From the NCBI GenBank assembly GCA_035492775.1, contig DATJIW010000088.1:7841-71840 (forward strand): DNA of 64,000 bases, written 5' to 3'. Below, in pieces: positions 7,863 through 16,919 of the stretch. The notes under the pieces are model-generated. The model was not told where the DNA came from, searched no databases, and saw only the letters and a program-made list of their open reading frames with translations. The DNA comes from DATJFQ01 sp035492775. GTDB taxonomy: Bacteria; Acidobacteriota; Vicinamibacteria; Vicinamibacterales; 2-12-FULL-66-21. A program made the position numbers and the translations under genes. Position 1 is the stretch's first letter; each line of letters begins with the position of its first letter.

Positions 7863-9614
7863 CTAGACCCGAACGAACGCGCACACGCGGGTTCCGGCTC
7901 CGGGCCTCGATTCGATGATGCAAGCGCCGCCGATCGCGCGCACACGCTCCCGCATCGCAACGAGGCCCACCCCCTCTGACACGCAGTCCGTCGTTTGATC
8001 GAAGCCGACGCCGCAGTCGGCGACGTCCAGCATGACGATCTCGGCGGCCAGGCTGAATGAGACGAGGAGCCGCGGCGTCTTCGAATGTCGCAGCGCGTTT
8101 TCGACCGATTCCTGTAGCACACGGAACAGCGTCAGCGTCGCGTTCCGAGGAAGGTCTGCCGGCATCGCGTGCTCGGCGAAATGCAGTGCGACGTGATGCT
8201 CGGCGCAGCGGCGTTCGCAGAATGTCCTCGAGGTTGCGACCAGACCAAGCAGGTTCAGCCTGGCGTAGATGGGGTCCGGCAGGGCGAGCGTCTCACGCGT
8301 CAGCTCCGAGACGCGCTCACGCATGCCGCGGATTTGCGTGCGCGACTCGGGGGCCGCTTCGCCCAGCTCCTGAAGATCGATCGAGAGCGCCGCGAGTCGC
8401 TGGCAGACGTCGTCTTCAATCCATCGGGCGAAGGAGGCGCGATCTTCCTCCTGCGTCTGCATCAAGCGCTGGGTCAGCTTCGCGACCGCCGGACCTGCCT
8501 GCGTTTGTTGTACAGATCCGGCGCGCCGGCTCGCCAGGATGGTCGCGAACAGCACGAATCCGGCTACTGCCGATCCGATTGCGGCGGAGGCGGGCCAGCG
8601 CTTCCACCGATTGGAATCGGGGAAACGGACGACGCTGCCTGGCTCCAGACGGCCTTCGGCGATTCCCCAGCGCCGAAGTTCGCGCCCGTCGAATACGGGC
8701 GCGCTCACCATCACGGTTCGAGCGGCGATGTCTCTGGCGGGAGTGCCGCGAAGCAGCCGCAACGCGACATCGGCCGTGTCGCGGCTCAAAGACTCGTACG
8801 ACACCAGCGGACCGCCCACGATCCCGTGCCCGAGCTGGGGAGAGTGCAGGCCGAAGATCGGCGCGTTTGCTGTCTGGTGCAGGGCGTCGAGCGCCTCCTC
8901 TTCGCGCTGAGGAACGCCGTTGGCGTCGAGCATGAGGAGGCCGAACAGGATCGCGCTGTGCGGAGGCAGACTGCTGCAGCGATGGAGCAGTTCGGCGTAC
9001 GTCCAGTCGTTGGTCCACACGAATCGGACACGCGACTCGTACGGCCGGAACGCGCGCTTCAATTCCTGCACCCAGAACTGCTCGTGGATGGACGCGCCGA
9101 TCACGACGACTACGGTCTGGGTCTCCGGGAGGAGCCGCAGAATACTCTCGATCATCAGGCGCGGATCGTGGTGGACGGCGACGGCTGTCTCGTCCGGCGG
9201 CAGCCCTCCAGTACCGAGGAAGCGGCTGTCGACCGACGCGAGAAGGATCGGCGTGTTCGGAAAGACGTCGTTCTTATAGCGCTGCGCGAAGACCGCCGCG
9301 GGGCCGCCGAGCGGCACGACGAGATCCAGGTTCTTGCCGCTGAACGCCGACCGCAGATTTTCGAGCAGCACGGCATCGGGCTCGCGCTCGCTCGTCGGTG
9401 TTGCCTGGAGCGCCACTTCGATGAAGTTGATCGGGTCGGCCGACGATCGAAGCAGATCGTCTCTGAATTGCGTGGCGAATGCGCCCGCGATGAACTCGCG
9501 CTCGTAGGAGTAGAGCAGGAGCACGTGGCGGGGTTCGGCGGCTGCGGCGGAAAACGCCCGCGAATTGACAAACAGAACGAGAGCGGCACAAAAACGGGCA
9601 CGGCGCGGTGTCAT
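7863..9614 (-). CDS. Periplasmic-sensing histidine-kinase-like protein lacking the phospho-acceptor histidine
   Basis: 583 residues. There is a signal peptide (1-26), then a periplasmic ABC substrate-binding-like domain (about 28-310), a membrane helix (350-368), a HisKA_3-type dimerisation segment (385-435) and a GHKL ATPase domain with N-box ESVENALRHS, G1 ADCGVGFD and G2 GVGLVAMRERV. In HisKA_3 proteins the acceptor lies in ELHDDV; here the same position reads FARWIEDDVCQRLAALS, so the His is Glu400 (codon GAA, two changes from CAC/CAT). The ATP-binding site looks intact. No response regulator is adjacent. It may signal by another residue, act as a phosphatase, or be inactive. It is transcribed divergently from the permease gene. 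Confidence 0.85.
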   Translation of the reverse strand: MTPRRARFCAALVLFVNSRAFSAAAAEPRHVLLLYSYEREFIAGAFATQFRDDLLRSSADPINFIEVALQATPTSEREPDAVLLENLRSAFSGKNLDLVVPLGGPAAVFAQRYKNDVFPNTPILLASVDSRFLGTGGLPPDETAVAVHHDPRLMIESILRLLPETQTVVVVIGASIHEQFWVQELKRAFRPYESRVRFVWTNDWTYAELLHRCSSLPPHSAILFGLLMLDANGVPQREEEALDALHQTANAPIFGLHSPQLGHGIVGGPLVSYESLSRDTADVALRLLRGTPARDIAARTVMVSAPVFDGRELRRWGIAEGRLEPGSVVRFPDSNRWKRWPASAAIGSAVAGFVLFATILASRRAGSVQQTQAGPAVAKLTQRLMQTQEEDRASFARWIEDDVCQRLAALSIDLQELGEAAPESRTQIRGMRERVSELTRETLALPDPIYARLNLLGLVATSRTFCERRCAEHHVALHFAEHAMPADLPRNATLTLFRVLQESVENALRHSKTPRLLVSFSLAAEIVMLDVADCGVGFDQTTDCVSEGVGLVAMRERVRAIGGACIIESRPGAGTRVCAFVRV

Positions 9615-9724
9615 GGAACGGTGGTTCGTAGACTATCCGCTGCCGCACGGCGCGCGCAAGATCTCCGCGGCAGGCCGTCCTCTGCCGGCAAAACGATTGG
9701 CCCGCGGTTTTCGTCTAAAGCGAC

Positions 9725-12178
9725 ATGCCTTTGAAGCACGCCCTCCGGCGCCTTGCCAAGTTCCCGCTTTTCACGAGCGTCGCCGTCCTGACACTCGCCA
9801 TCGGAATCGGCGCCAACTGCGCGATATTCGCGGTCGTCTATGGCGTGCTGCTCAAGCCGCTGCCGTACCCGGACGCCGGGCGGCTGGTCTCGGTGGATCA
9901 CTCCGCCCCCGGCGTGAACATCGAGCGCGCGGGCGCCGCTCCCTTCCTTTACTTCACTTATCGCGAACAGGCGAAGAGCTTTGAGGCGATAGGCCTCTAT
10001 CAGGGGGATACCGAAAGCGTCACCGGACTTGCCGAGCCCGAGGAAATTCCCGCGGTCGCCGTCAGTCAGGGCGTGCTGCCAGCGCTCGGCGTCCGCCCGG
10101 CGGTCGGACGGCTGTTCACGGAAGCGGACGACGCGCCGGGAAGTCCGGAGACGACGATCCTGACATACGCGTACTGGCAGGCACGATTCGGGGGAGATCC
10201 CTCAGCCGTGGGCCGGCGGGTGATGTTCGACGGCCGTCCGCGGGAGATCATTGGCGTCTTACCAGCCACCTTCCGATTTCTCGACCGGAACCCGTCCGCA
10301 CTCGTCCCGCTGCAGCTCGACCGCAACAAGACATTTCTGGGTCAGTTCAGTTACGAAGCGATTGCCCGGCTTGCGCCCGGTGCCACGATTGACTCCGCGA
10401 CAGCGGACATGGCGCGGCTCATTCCGATTTCGATCAAGACCTTTCCGGCGTTTCCCGGATACAGCCCCAAGATGTTCACCGACGCGCGCCTCGCGCCGGC
10501 ACTGCGTCCCCTCAAGGACGCGATCGTTGGTGACGTGGGGCGCGTCCTATGGGTCCTCATGGGGACGATCGGGATCGTCCTTCTGATTGCGTGTGCAAAC
10601 GTCGCGAACCTGTTGCTCGTGCGCACGGACGGCCGCCAGCAGGAGCTCGCCGTTCGTGCGGCACTCGGCGCCGGATGGACCCGCATTGCGCGTGAACTGA
10701 TGACGGAGAGCGTCATCCTCGGCATTTGCGGAGGCGTGATCGGTCTGGGCCTGGCCTACGGCGGCGTGCGGCTCCTTGCTGCGGTGGCCCCGGCAAACCT
10801 GCCTCGCGTAACCGACATCGGCATCAGCGGGCCGGTGCTCGTATTCTCGTTGGTCCTGTCCATCATCGCAGGCGTGCTGTTTGGCGGCGTGCTCGTCGCG
10901 AAATACGCACGCCCCCGCGTCGCGACCGAGCTGCGCGCAGGCGGCCGCACGATGAGCGCCGGCCGCGATCGGCAGCGCGCGCGCAACATGCTCGTCATCG
11001 CGCAGATCGCACTCGCCATGGTGCTGCTCGTTGGCTCAGGGCTCATGGTTCGCACGTTCCAGGCTCTGCGGCACGTTCAACCGGGTTTCACGCATCCCGA
11101 AGACGTGCTGACGATGCGCATTACGATCCCGGCAGCCGCCGTGAAGGACGCGGCCGCGGTGATGCGGGTGCAGCAAACCATTCTGGACAAGATCGCGGCG
11201 ATCCCGGGTGTGACGTCCGTCGGCTTGACGAACGCGGTCCCGATGGAAGGGGAGCACTGGAGCGATCCCATTTACGCCGACGACAAGCAATATGCCGACG
11301 GGAAGATGCCTGCGCTCCGGCGCTTCAAGCAGGTTTCCCCCGGTCTGCTGCCAACGCTGGGGACGCCGCTCGTCGCGGGCCGCGATTTTTCGTGGGACGA
11401 CGTGTATCAGCTGCGGCCCGTCGCGCTCGTCTCCGAGAACCTCGCGCGCGAGCTGTGGGGGAGTCCGACCGCTGCCATCGGCCGGAGCGTTCGTGAATCC
11501 ATGAAGACCCCATGGCGCCAGATCATCGGCGTTGTCGCCGACGTCCGCGACGACGGCGTCGATCAGAAGGCGCCCACGTCGGCGTATTTCCCGACGTTCA
11601 TGCATGGGTTCGAAGGCGACGACGTTTCGATTCGCCGCGGACCAGCGTTCGTGATCCGCAGCAGCCGTGCGAGATCGAACAGCCTGCTGAAAGACGTCAG
11701 CCAGGCGGTCTGGTCCGTCAATCCCAGCCTGCCGCTTGCCAACGTGCGGACACTGCAGGAGATCTACGACAAGTCGCTCGCACGGACGTCGTTCTCGCTC
11801 ATCATGCTCTCGATTGCCGGACTGATGGCGGTGATGCTCGGCGTTGCGGGGATGTACGGTGTGATCTCGTACGCGGTGTCGCAGCGGCGACGGGAGATCG
11901 GCATCCGGGTCGCGCTCGGTGCGCGTCCGCAGCAGGTCACCGGACTCTTCGTCGCCCAGGGATTGCGACTCGCGGCCATCGGAGCCACGCTCGGTCTCGC
12001 CGGAGCCGCTGCGCTGATGCGGCTCATGGCCACGCTCCTGTTCGGTGTGAGTGCCGTCGATCCGCTGACGTACGCCGGCGTGGCGATCGGGCTCGTCGCC
12101 GTCGCGCTGCTCGCGTGCTACGTTCCGGCGGTGCGCGCCGCGGCGGTCAGCCCGCTCGAGGCGCTGCACGCCGAATAG
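9725..12178 (+). CDS. FtsX/MacB-like ABC permease, acidobacterial orphan permease type
   Basis: 817 residues. The N-terminal transmembrane start (FPLFTSVAVLTLAIGIGANC) is followed by a periplasmic MacB-PCD-like domain (GVRPAVGRLFTEADD), a first FtsX domain (TIGIVLLIACANVANLLLV), a second periplasmic domain (VSPGLLPTLGTPLVAGRDF) and a second FtsX domain ending in VSPLEALHAE. The duplicated permease without an ATPase partner is the family often called ADOP. The substrate is unknown; MacB relatives move peptides or lipoproteins. No ABC ATPase is adjacent. Unlike the copy at 47833 it lacks the soluble N-terminal helical extension and has no PadR gene next to it. Confidence 0.88.
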   Translation: MPLKHALRRLAKFPLFTSVAVLTLAIGIGANCAIFAVVYGVLLKPLPYPDAGRLVSVDHSAPGVNIERAGAAPFLYFTYREQAKSFEAIGLYQGDTESVTGLAEPEEIPAVAVSQGVLPALGVRPAVGRLFTEADDAPGSPETTILTYAYWQARFGGDPSAVGRRVMFDGRPREIIGVLPATFRFLDRNPSALVPLQLDRNKTFLGQFSYEAIARLAPGATIDSATADMARLIPISIKTFPAFPGYSPKMFTDARLAPALRPLKDAIVGDVGRVLWVLMGTIGIVLLIACANVANLLLVRTDGRQQELAVRAALGAGWTRIARELMTESVILGICGGVIGLGLAYGGVRLLAAVAPANLPRVTDIGISGPVLVFSLVLSIIAGVLFGGVLVAKYARPRVATELRAGGRTMSAGRDRQRARNMLVIAQIALAMVLLVGSGLMVRTFQALRHVQPGFTHPEDVLTMRITIPAAAVKDAAAVMRVQQTILDKIAAIPGVTSVGLTNAVPMEGEHWSDPIYADDKQYADGKMPALRRFKQVSPGLLPTLGTPLVAGRDFSWDDVYQLRPVALVSENLARELWGSPTAAIGRSVRESMKTPWRQIIGVVADVRDDGVDQKAPTSAYFPTFMHGFEGDDVSIRRGPAFVIRSSRARSNSLLKDVSQAVWSVNPSLPLANVRTLQEIYDKSLARTSFSLIMLSIAGLMAVMLGVAGMYGVISYAVSQRRREIGIRVALGARPQQVTGLFVAQGLRLAAIGATLGLAGAAALMRLMATLLFGVSAVDPLTYAGVAIGLVAVALLACYVPAVRAAAVSPLEALHAE

Positions 12179-12188
12179 GCATCTTCCA

Positions 12189-12539
12189 TCACTCCACGAT
12201 CACGGTCCCCGTCATCTTCGGGTGGATCGAGCAGAAGTACGGGTATTTCCCGGCCCGGGTGAACGTGAAAGAGAACTTGTCGTCGGTGTCGAGCACCTTC
12301 GACTTGAACGCTTTGTCCGTGTTTACGACGGTGTGCGGGATGTCGTCGCGGTTCACCCAGGTCACAGTGGTCCCGACAGGGATCTTCACCTCCGTCGGGC
12401 CGAACGTGAAGTTGTCGATGGCAACTTCCGGCGCGAGCGGGACCGAAGGGGCGGCAGCGTGCGGCTGGTCACCGACGGCTCCGCTCAGCACGATGCTCGT
12501 CAACGACATGGCGAGCGCAATCCAGAGATGGCGTGGCAT
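12189..12539 (-). CDS. Secreted cupredoxin (plastocyanin/amicyanin-like)
   Basis: 116 residues. Signal peptide, then a blue-copper beta barrel: VAIDNFTFGPTEVKIPVGTT, VTWVNRDDIPHTVV with the first His ligand, and YPYFCSIHPKMTGTVIV with Cys, His and Met ligands of a type I copper site. It probably carries electrons in the periplasm. ATG 12537-12539 has AGGAG five bases upstream; the TTG fifteen bases earlier lies before that Shine-Dalgarno. The gene converges with the permease gene (10 bp between stops). A 16-bp tandem repeat separates it from the metallophosphoesterase gene. Confidence 0.88.
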   Translation of the reverse strand: MPRHLWIALAMSLTSIVLSGAVGDQPHAAAPSVPLAPEVAIDNFTFGPTEVKIPVGTTVTWVNRDDIPHTVVNTDKAFKSKVLDTDDKFSFTFTRAGKYPYFCSIHPKMTGTVIVE

Positions 12540-12552
12540 ATGACTCCTGTTC

Positions 12553-12615
12553 AATAACGAATTCAGGCAATGACGAATTCAGGCAATGACGCATCCAGGT
12601 AACGACGAATCAGGC
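12553..12615. repeat. 16-bp tandem repeat, four copies
   Basis: Four adjacent units of the form AAYRACGAATTCAGGC at 12553-12568, 12569-12584, 12585-12600 and 12601-12615 (the last lacks one base), followed by a partial AATG. The first two differ at one position. The array lies between the stop of the metallophosphoesterase gene and the start of the cupredoxin gene, both on the minus strand, and ends about ten bases before the phosphoesterase stop. The units are too short and too few for a CRISPR array. Slippage expansion is the simplest origin. Confidence 0.85.
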
Positions 12616-12625
12616 AATGTCCGAC

Positions 12626-13594
12626 CTACGCAAGCGAAGAATCGATGATCCCGAGCGCGTGCTTTCCACGGACGAACGTCACGTCCGTGATGCCGAGGAT
12701 GCTCTTCAGCTGTTCCGCCGGAACCTTCATCGGGCCCGGTGAGTCGGCGGCGCCGGGCTTCGGCTGCGGAAACGCCGTGGACGCCGCGGTATGGAAGGTG
12801 ACGTGCCCTTCCACTTTCTGCATCGTCTGGTGAATGTGCCCGTTCAGCACCGCGACCGACCCGAACTTCTTGAGCAGCGATAGCGCCTGCGCGCTGTCGT
12901 CAGTGCCCCAGCCCCACTGCGGATACACGCTCCACAAGGGGATGTGCGCGAAGACGACGATGGGAGTGCTGTGCTTCAGGTGCGCGACGTCATCTCGGAG
13001 CCATGCCAGTTGCTCGGCACCGAGTGTGCCCAGGCCACCCGCCTTGAGGTTGACGACGTTCACCAGGCCGATGAAGTGGACGCCTTTCCTGTCGAAGCTG
13101 TACCAGCCCGCCCCTTTGGTGCCCTTTCCGTAGCGTTCCAGGTACTGACGGCCGTCGTCGTCGAGCATGTCGTGCTCCCCGGGTACGAAGAACACGTCTT
13201 TCGGCCGCGCATCCCGGAGGACCTGGTCGACCGTGTCGAACTCCTCCGGCTTCGACAGGTGCGTGATGTCGCCCGTGTGAAGCATGAATTCCGGGGGAGT
13301 GGCGAGCGCGTTGATTTTGTCGACGGCAGTCTTGAGGGTGGCGATCACGTCGGGATTTGCTGCCTTGTTGAATCCCATGTGACTGTCGCTGATTTGCACG
13401 AAACTCAGTTCGTTCGATGGCGCGCCAGCCGCCGCGCGGCCCAGGGCGTACGATTTCAGAACGCCGCCTTCCATCAGGAAGAATGCGCCGGTGCCCGCCC
13501 ACGCCATGCATTTCAGGAATCCCCGCCGGTCGACGCCATCCCCGTGTTGATCGGATGGGAGCGCGTCTTCATCTTTCTCGCTGTCGTGGAACAT
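12626..13594 (-). CDS. Tat-exported calcineurin-like metallophosphoesterase
   Basis: 322 residues. ATG 13592-13594 is preceded by AGGAGGA. A twin-arginine region (DRRGFLKCMAW, about residue 22) precedes a hydrophobic stretch. The metal-binding motifs of the family are in order: ISDSHMG, LHTGDITH, VPGEHDM (Glu in place of the usual Asn of GNHD), VFAHIPLW and LNGHIHQT. Relatives include Icc-type phosphodiesterases and purple-acid-like enzymes; the substrate is unknown. A longer open frame upstream of the chosen ATG is high in Arg and Pro and lacks a ribosome-binding site. The 198 bp to the divergent winged-helix gene hold its promoter region. Confidence 0.85.
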   Translation of the reverse strand: MFHDSEKDEDALPSDQHGDGVDRRGFLKCMAWAGTGAFFLMEGGVLKSYALGRAAAGAPSNELSFVQISDSHMGFNKAANPDVIATLKTAVDKINALATPPEFMLHTGDITHLSKPEEFDTVDQVLRDARPKDVFFVPGEHDMLDDDGRQYLERYGKGTKGAGWYSFDRKGVHFIGLVNVVNLKAGGLGTLGAEQLAWLRDDVAHLKHSTPIVVFAHIPLWSVYPQWGWGTDDSAQALSLLKKFGSVAVLNGHIHQTMQKVEGHVTFHTAASTAFPQPKPGAADSPGPMKVPAEQLKSILGITDVTFVRGKHALGIIDSSLA

Positions 13595-13792
13595 GTCGTC
13601 CTCCTGTTTGACCGCTCCACTATGAGGAGCCGGCGGAGGAGCGCCAATGGACCGCGCCTCCCTCGATCGTGGAATTCGGGTCCCCGTGCAAATGCCTGAG
13701 GACGCCGGTGTTAAGAGGCGTTCTTCTCCCGCGGGCGTGGGGCCGGCGGGTGCACACGGCTGTGGTACGCTTGAGGTCTGGTCCACTCTCGT

Positions 13793-15706
13793 ATGGACGC
13801 GGAACAGCAGCGTGTCTCGTTTGGCGTATTCGAAGTGGATCTGCGCGCCGGCGAACTCCGCAAGCACGGTCTACGCGTACGCCTGCAGCAGCAGCCTTTC
13901 CAGGTGCTCGCAATGCTTCTCGCGCGTCCTGGCGACGTCGTTACGCGGGAGGAGCTTCAGCAGGCGCTCTGGCCGGCGGACACATTCGTCGATTTCGATC
14001 ACGGCCTGAACAAGGCGATCAACAAGCTCCGCCATGCGCTCGGCGATTCCGCCGAAGCGCCGCGCTTCGTCGAGACCGTTGCCCGCCGCGGATACCGTTT
14101 TCTCGCTGACGTGAAGATCGCGGACCGCGCGAAGGCGGCCACGCTCCTGGTGACGGCGCAGGCTGCCCCTGCCGCGGCGTTTGAGGCGCCTGGTTCCATC
14201 CCGACGCGACACGGCTTCCGGAGTGCGGCGGCGGTGCGGCCGTGGGCGATTGCGGCAGTCGCGGCAGCGGCGCTCGCACTCGTTGTCTTCCGGACCCTTC
14301 ACGGCCGGATTGACGCGCAGCCGACGATCCATTCGGTCGCCGTCCTGCCGCTCGAGAGTTTGTCGTCGGATCAGTCGCAGGACTACTTCGCCGACGGCAT
14401 GACCGACGAGTTGATCACCGATCTCGGGCAGATCAGCGCGCTCAGGGTCATCTCGCGGACGTCCGTGATGGCCTACAAGCACACGCGCAAACCGCTTCCG
14501 CAGATCGCGCGCGAGCTGAACGTGGATGCCGTCGTCGAAGGTACGGTGCTGCGATCCGGCGATCAGGTGCGCATCACCGCGCAGCTCATCGACAGCGCCA
14601 CCGACCGCCATCTCTGGTCGGACAGCTACCAGGGCGACATGCGAAATGCCCTGTCGCTGCAGAACGACGTCGCCAGGGCCATTGCCGACCGCATTCGGGT
14701 GAATGTCAATCCCGCTGAGCGGGTGGCCTTGAGCACCGCGGCAGAACTGAATCCCGCTGCCTACGAGTCATATCTGAAGGGCCGCTACTTCTGGAACAAG
14801 CGAACGAGCAATGGCCTGATGACGGCGCGCGCCTACTTCGAACAGGCGATCGAACAGGATCCGCGCTATGCGCGCGCGTATGCCGGGCTGGCGGACACCT
14901 ACGCGCTGCTGGGAGACTGGCAGTATGCAGTGATGACGCCGAAGGAGGCGCTCCCGAAAGCCAAAGCCGCGGCATCGAAGGCTTTGGAGCTGGACGGGAC
15001 GCTCGGCGAGGCGCACACGTCCCTCGCATTTTGCCTGGATGGATTCGACTGGGATTTTGCCCGGGCGGGGGATGAGTTCGAGCGTGCCATCCAGTTGAAT
15101 CCGGGCTACGCGACGGCGCACCACTGGTATGCCTGGCACCTGGCGCTGATGCGGCGCTACGACGAGGCCATCGTCGAAATGAAAAAGGCGCAAAGCGTGG
15201 ATCCGCTGTCGCTCGTGATCAACGCCGATCTCGCTGAGTTGCTGGCGCTCGCGGGCTCGTACGACGCGTCGATTCAACAGAGTCTCAAGACTCTCGAGCT
15301 GGACCCGGCATTCGGCCTCGCGCACAACCATCTCGGCCAGGCCTACCTGCAAAAGCACATGAATGCGGAAGCGATCGCCGAGCTGCAGAAAGCTGTGACG
15401 CTCTCGGGGGGCGGCGCGACGTGCATCGCGAACCTCGCCCGGGCTTACGTTGCCGCGGGTGACAGGCAGCAAGCAACCGGACTGCTGAACGACTTGAAAC
15501 GCCGCTCGAGTCCGCTCCACTCGTACGCAACCGAAATTGCCGTTATCTACGCTGCCCTCGGCGACCACGATCAGGCGATGGGATGGGTCGAACAGGCGGC
15601 CCAGGAACGATTCAACCCTGGCGTGCTGCTGCGTCCCGGGTTCGATCCCCTTCGTTCCGATCCGCGCTTTGCCGATCTGATGCGACGCGTCGGCCTGACG
15701 CGCTGA
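13793..15706 (+). CDS. Winged-helix (OmpR/CadC-type) membrane regulator with TPR repeats
   Basis: 637 residues. Residues 8-105 are an OmpR-type winged helix (EVDLRAGELRKHG; LNKAINKLRHALGD; ETVARRGYRFLADV). A single membrane segment lies at about 150-168, then a TolB-N/FlgO-like domain (SVAVLPLESLSSDQSQDYFA, DADAVVEGTVL-like region NVDAVVEGTVLRSGDQVRIT), then TPR units from about residue 320 to the end (for example PRYARAYAGLADTYALLGDW, FGLAHNHLGQAYLQK). CadC-like proteins of this build bind DNA while anchored in the membrane. Its target is unknown; the gene is divergent from the metallophosphoesterase gene, which is a candidate. Confidence 0.88.
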   Translation: MDAEQQRVSFGVFEVDLRAGELRKHGLRVRLQQQPFQVLAMLLARPGDVVTREELQQALWPADTFVDFDHGLNKAINKLRHALGDSAEAPRFVETVARRGYRFLADVKIADRAKAATLLVTAQAAPAAAFEAPGSIPTRHGFRSAAAVRPWAIAAVAAAALALVVFRTLHGRIDAQPTIHSVAVLPLESLSSDQSQDYFADGMTDELITDLGQISALRVISRTSVMAYKHTRKPLPQIARELNVDAVVEGTVLRSGDQVRITAQLIDSATDRHLWSDSYQGDMRNALSLQNDVARAIADRIRVNVNPAERVALSTAAELNPAAYESYLKGRYFWNKRTSNGLMTARAYFEQAIEQDPRYARAYAGLADTYALLGDWQYAVMTPKEALPKAKAAASKALELDGTLGEAHTSLAFCLDGFDWDFARAGDEFERAIQLNPGYATAHHWYAWHLALMRRYDEAIVEMKKAQSVDPLSLVINADLAELLALAGSYDASIQQSLKTLELDPAFGLAHNHLGQAYLQKHMNAEAIAELQKAVTLSGGGATCIANLARAYVAAGDRQQATGLLNDLKRRSSPLHSYATEIAVIYAALGDHDQAMGWVEQAAQERFNPGVLLRPGFDPLRSDPRFADLMRRVGLTR

Positions 15707-15720
15707 ACGGACAGCGCGCG

Positions 15721-16824
15721 TCAGAGCATGGCCTTCACCGCTGGACGTTCGGCGGTGGGCTGCATCCTGTCCGCATCCGCCACCCACGTCGCCAGCAGTG
15801 TGTATGCGACCGTGAGCACGACCGGTCCGATGAAGATTCCGACGACGCCAAACGCGACGAGGCCGCCGATGACGCCGGCGAAGATCAGCACCAACGGCAG
15901 GTTTGCGCCTCGCTTGATGAGGACAGGCCGCACGATGTTGTCGATGGTCAGGGCGATCACGGCGATCACCAGAAGGGTCGTCCCGTGTGTGGTCTGACCG
16001 GACCAGTACAACCATGCGGTGGCCGGTATCAGCACGAGGATCGGACCAATCTGCGCGAGACAGAGAAACAGCATGACCGCGGTCAGCAGGCCCGCTGCCG
16101 GCACGCCGCTCACGAACAGGCCGATTCCGCCAATCGCGGCCTGCACGATCGCGGTGACGACGACGCCGAGCACGACGCCGCGGATCGTTTCCGCCGCTCG
16201 GACCGCCGCGTCATGTCCCCGCTGATCCGCCAGGCGTTCGGCGAACCGAAGGATGCCGTCCCGAACGGCTTCGCCATTCACGAGCAGGAGGGGAGTGATG
16301 ATCGCCGTAAACAGGAGCTGGAGTGCCATCGCCCCGAGGCTGCCGGCCTTCGCGATGAACCATTGCAGCGCGCTCTGAGCGTATGGCGCGAGGACGGCCG
16401 CCCGCTCCTGCGGCGACAGCAGCACGAAGCTGGTCCACTTCGCAGCGGCCCACTTGCCGGCAAAGGGCACGTGCTCCAGCGCGGCAGGCGGCGGAGGCAG
16501 AGGGATCGACTCGAGCGATTCCACCTGTGTGGTGACCTGCTGAACGCTCTTCACCATCGTGGTGAGCGCGAGGGTGAGCGGCACGAAGACAACGAGCAGC
16601 ACCGTGACCGTCAGCAGCGCGACCGCAAGGCCGCGACGGCCGCCCAACAGGATCTCCAAGCGCATCAACGAAGGCCAGACGGCGACGCTGATGATCGTGG
16701 CCCACAGCAGCGACGTCAGGAACGGGCTGAGAATCCAGACGGACGCGGCGACGAGCAGGACGAGGACAATGACCGACAGCGTGGTGTGCGCGATATTCCC
16801 CGTCTCGCGATGGTTGTGTCTCAT
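15721..16824 (-). CDS. AI-2E family transporter (PerM/TqsA-like membrane protein)
   Basis: 367 residues with about seven to eight membrane helices: two at the N-terminus (TTLSVIVLVLLVAASVWILS, LWATIISVAVWPSLM), a long soluble region, then a C-terminal bundle including the conserved glycine-rich stretch LPLVLIFAGVIGGLVAFGVV and GIFIGPVVLTVAYTLL. The family includes autoinducer-2 exporters and Na+/H+ antiporters, so the name says little about substrate. It converges with the winged-helix/TPR gene (14 bp between stops). A second family member is at 51811. Confidence 0.88.
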   Translation of the reverse strand: MRHNHRETGNIAHTTLSVIVLVLLVAASVWILSPFLTSLLWATIISVAVWPSLMRLEILLGGRRGLAVALLTVTVLLVVFVPLTLALTTMVKSVQQVTTQVESLESIPLPPPPAALEHVPFAGKWAAAKWTSFVLLSPQERAAVLAPYAQSALQWFIAKAGSLGAMALQLLFTAIITPLLLVNGEAVRDGILRFAERLADQRGHDAAVRAAETIRGVVLGVVVTAIVQAAIGGIGLFVSGVPAAGLLTAVMLFLCLAQIGPILVLIPATAWLYWSGQTTHGTTLLVIAVIALTIDNIVRPVLIKRGANLPLVLIFAGVIGGLVAFGVVGIFIGPVVLTVAYTLLATWVADADRMQPTAERPAVKAML

Positions 16825-16919
16825 GATGTGGGCCGATCGCAGGGCTTCGAGTCAGCCTGCGCGTGCCGGACACACCAGCACTATGCGAATTCGGCAGTCC
16901 ACAGCGAGTGCCACGAACG

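Noticed and set aside
8169..9734. 521-codon plus-strand frame
   Set aside because: Antisense to the sensor-kinase gene, which has complete signal peptide, membrane helix and ATPase motifs.
11036..12169. 377-codon minus-strand frame
   Set aside because: Antisense to the FtsX domain part of the orphan permease; no recognisable motif.
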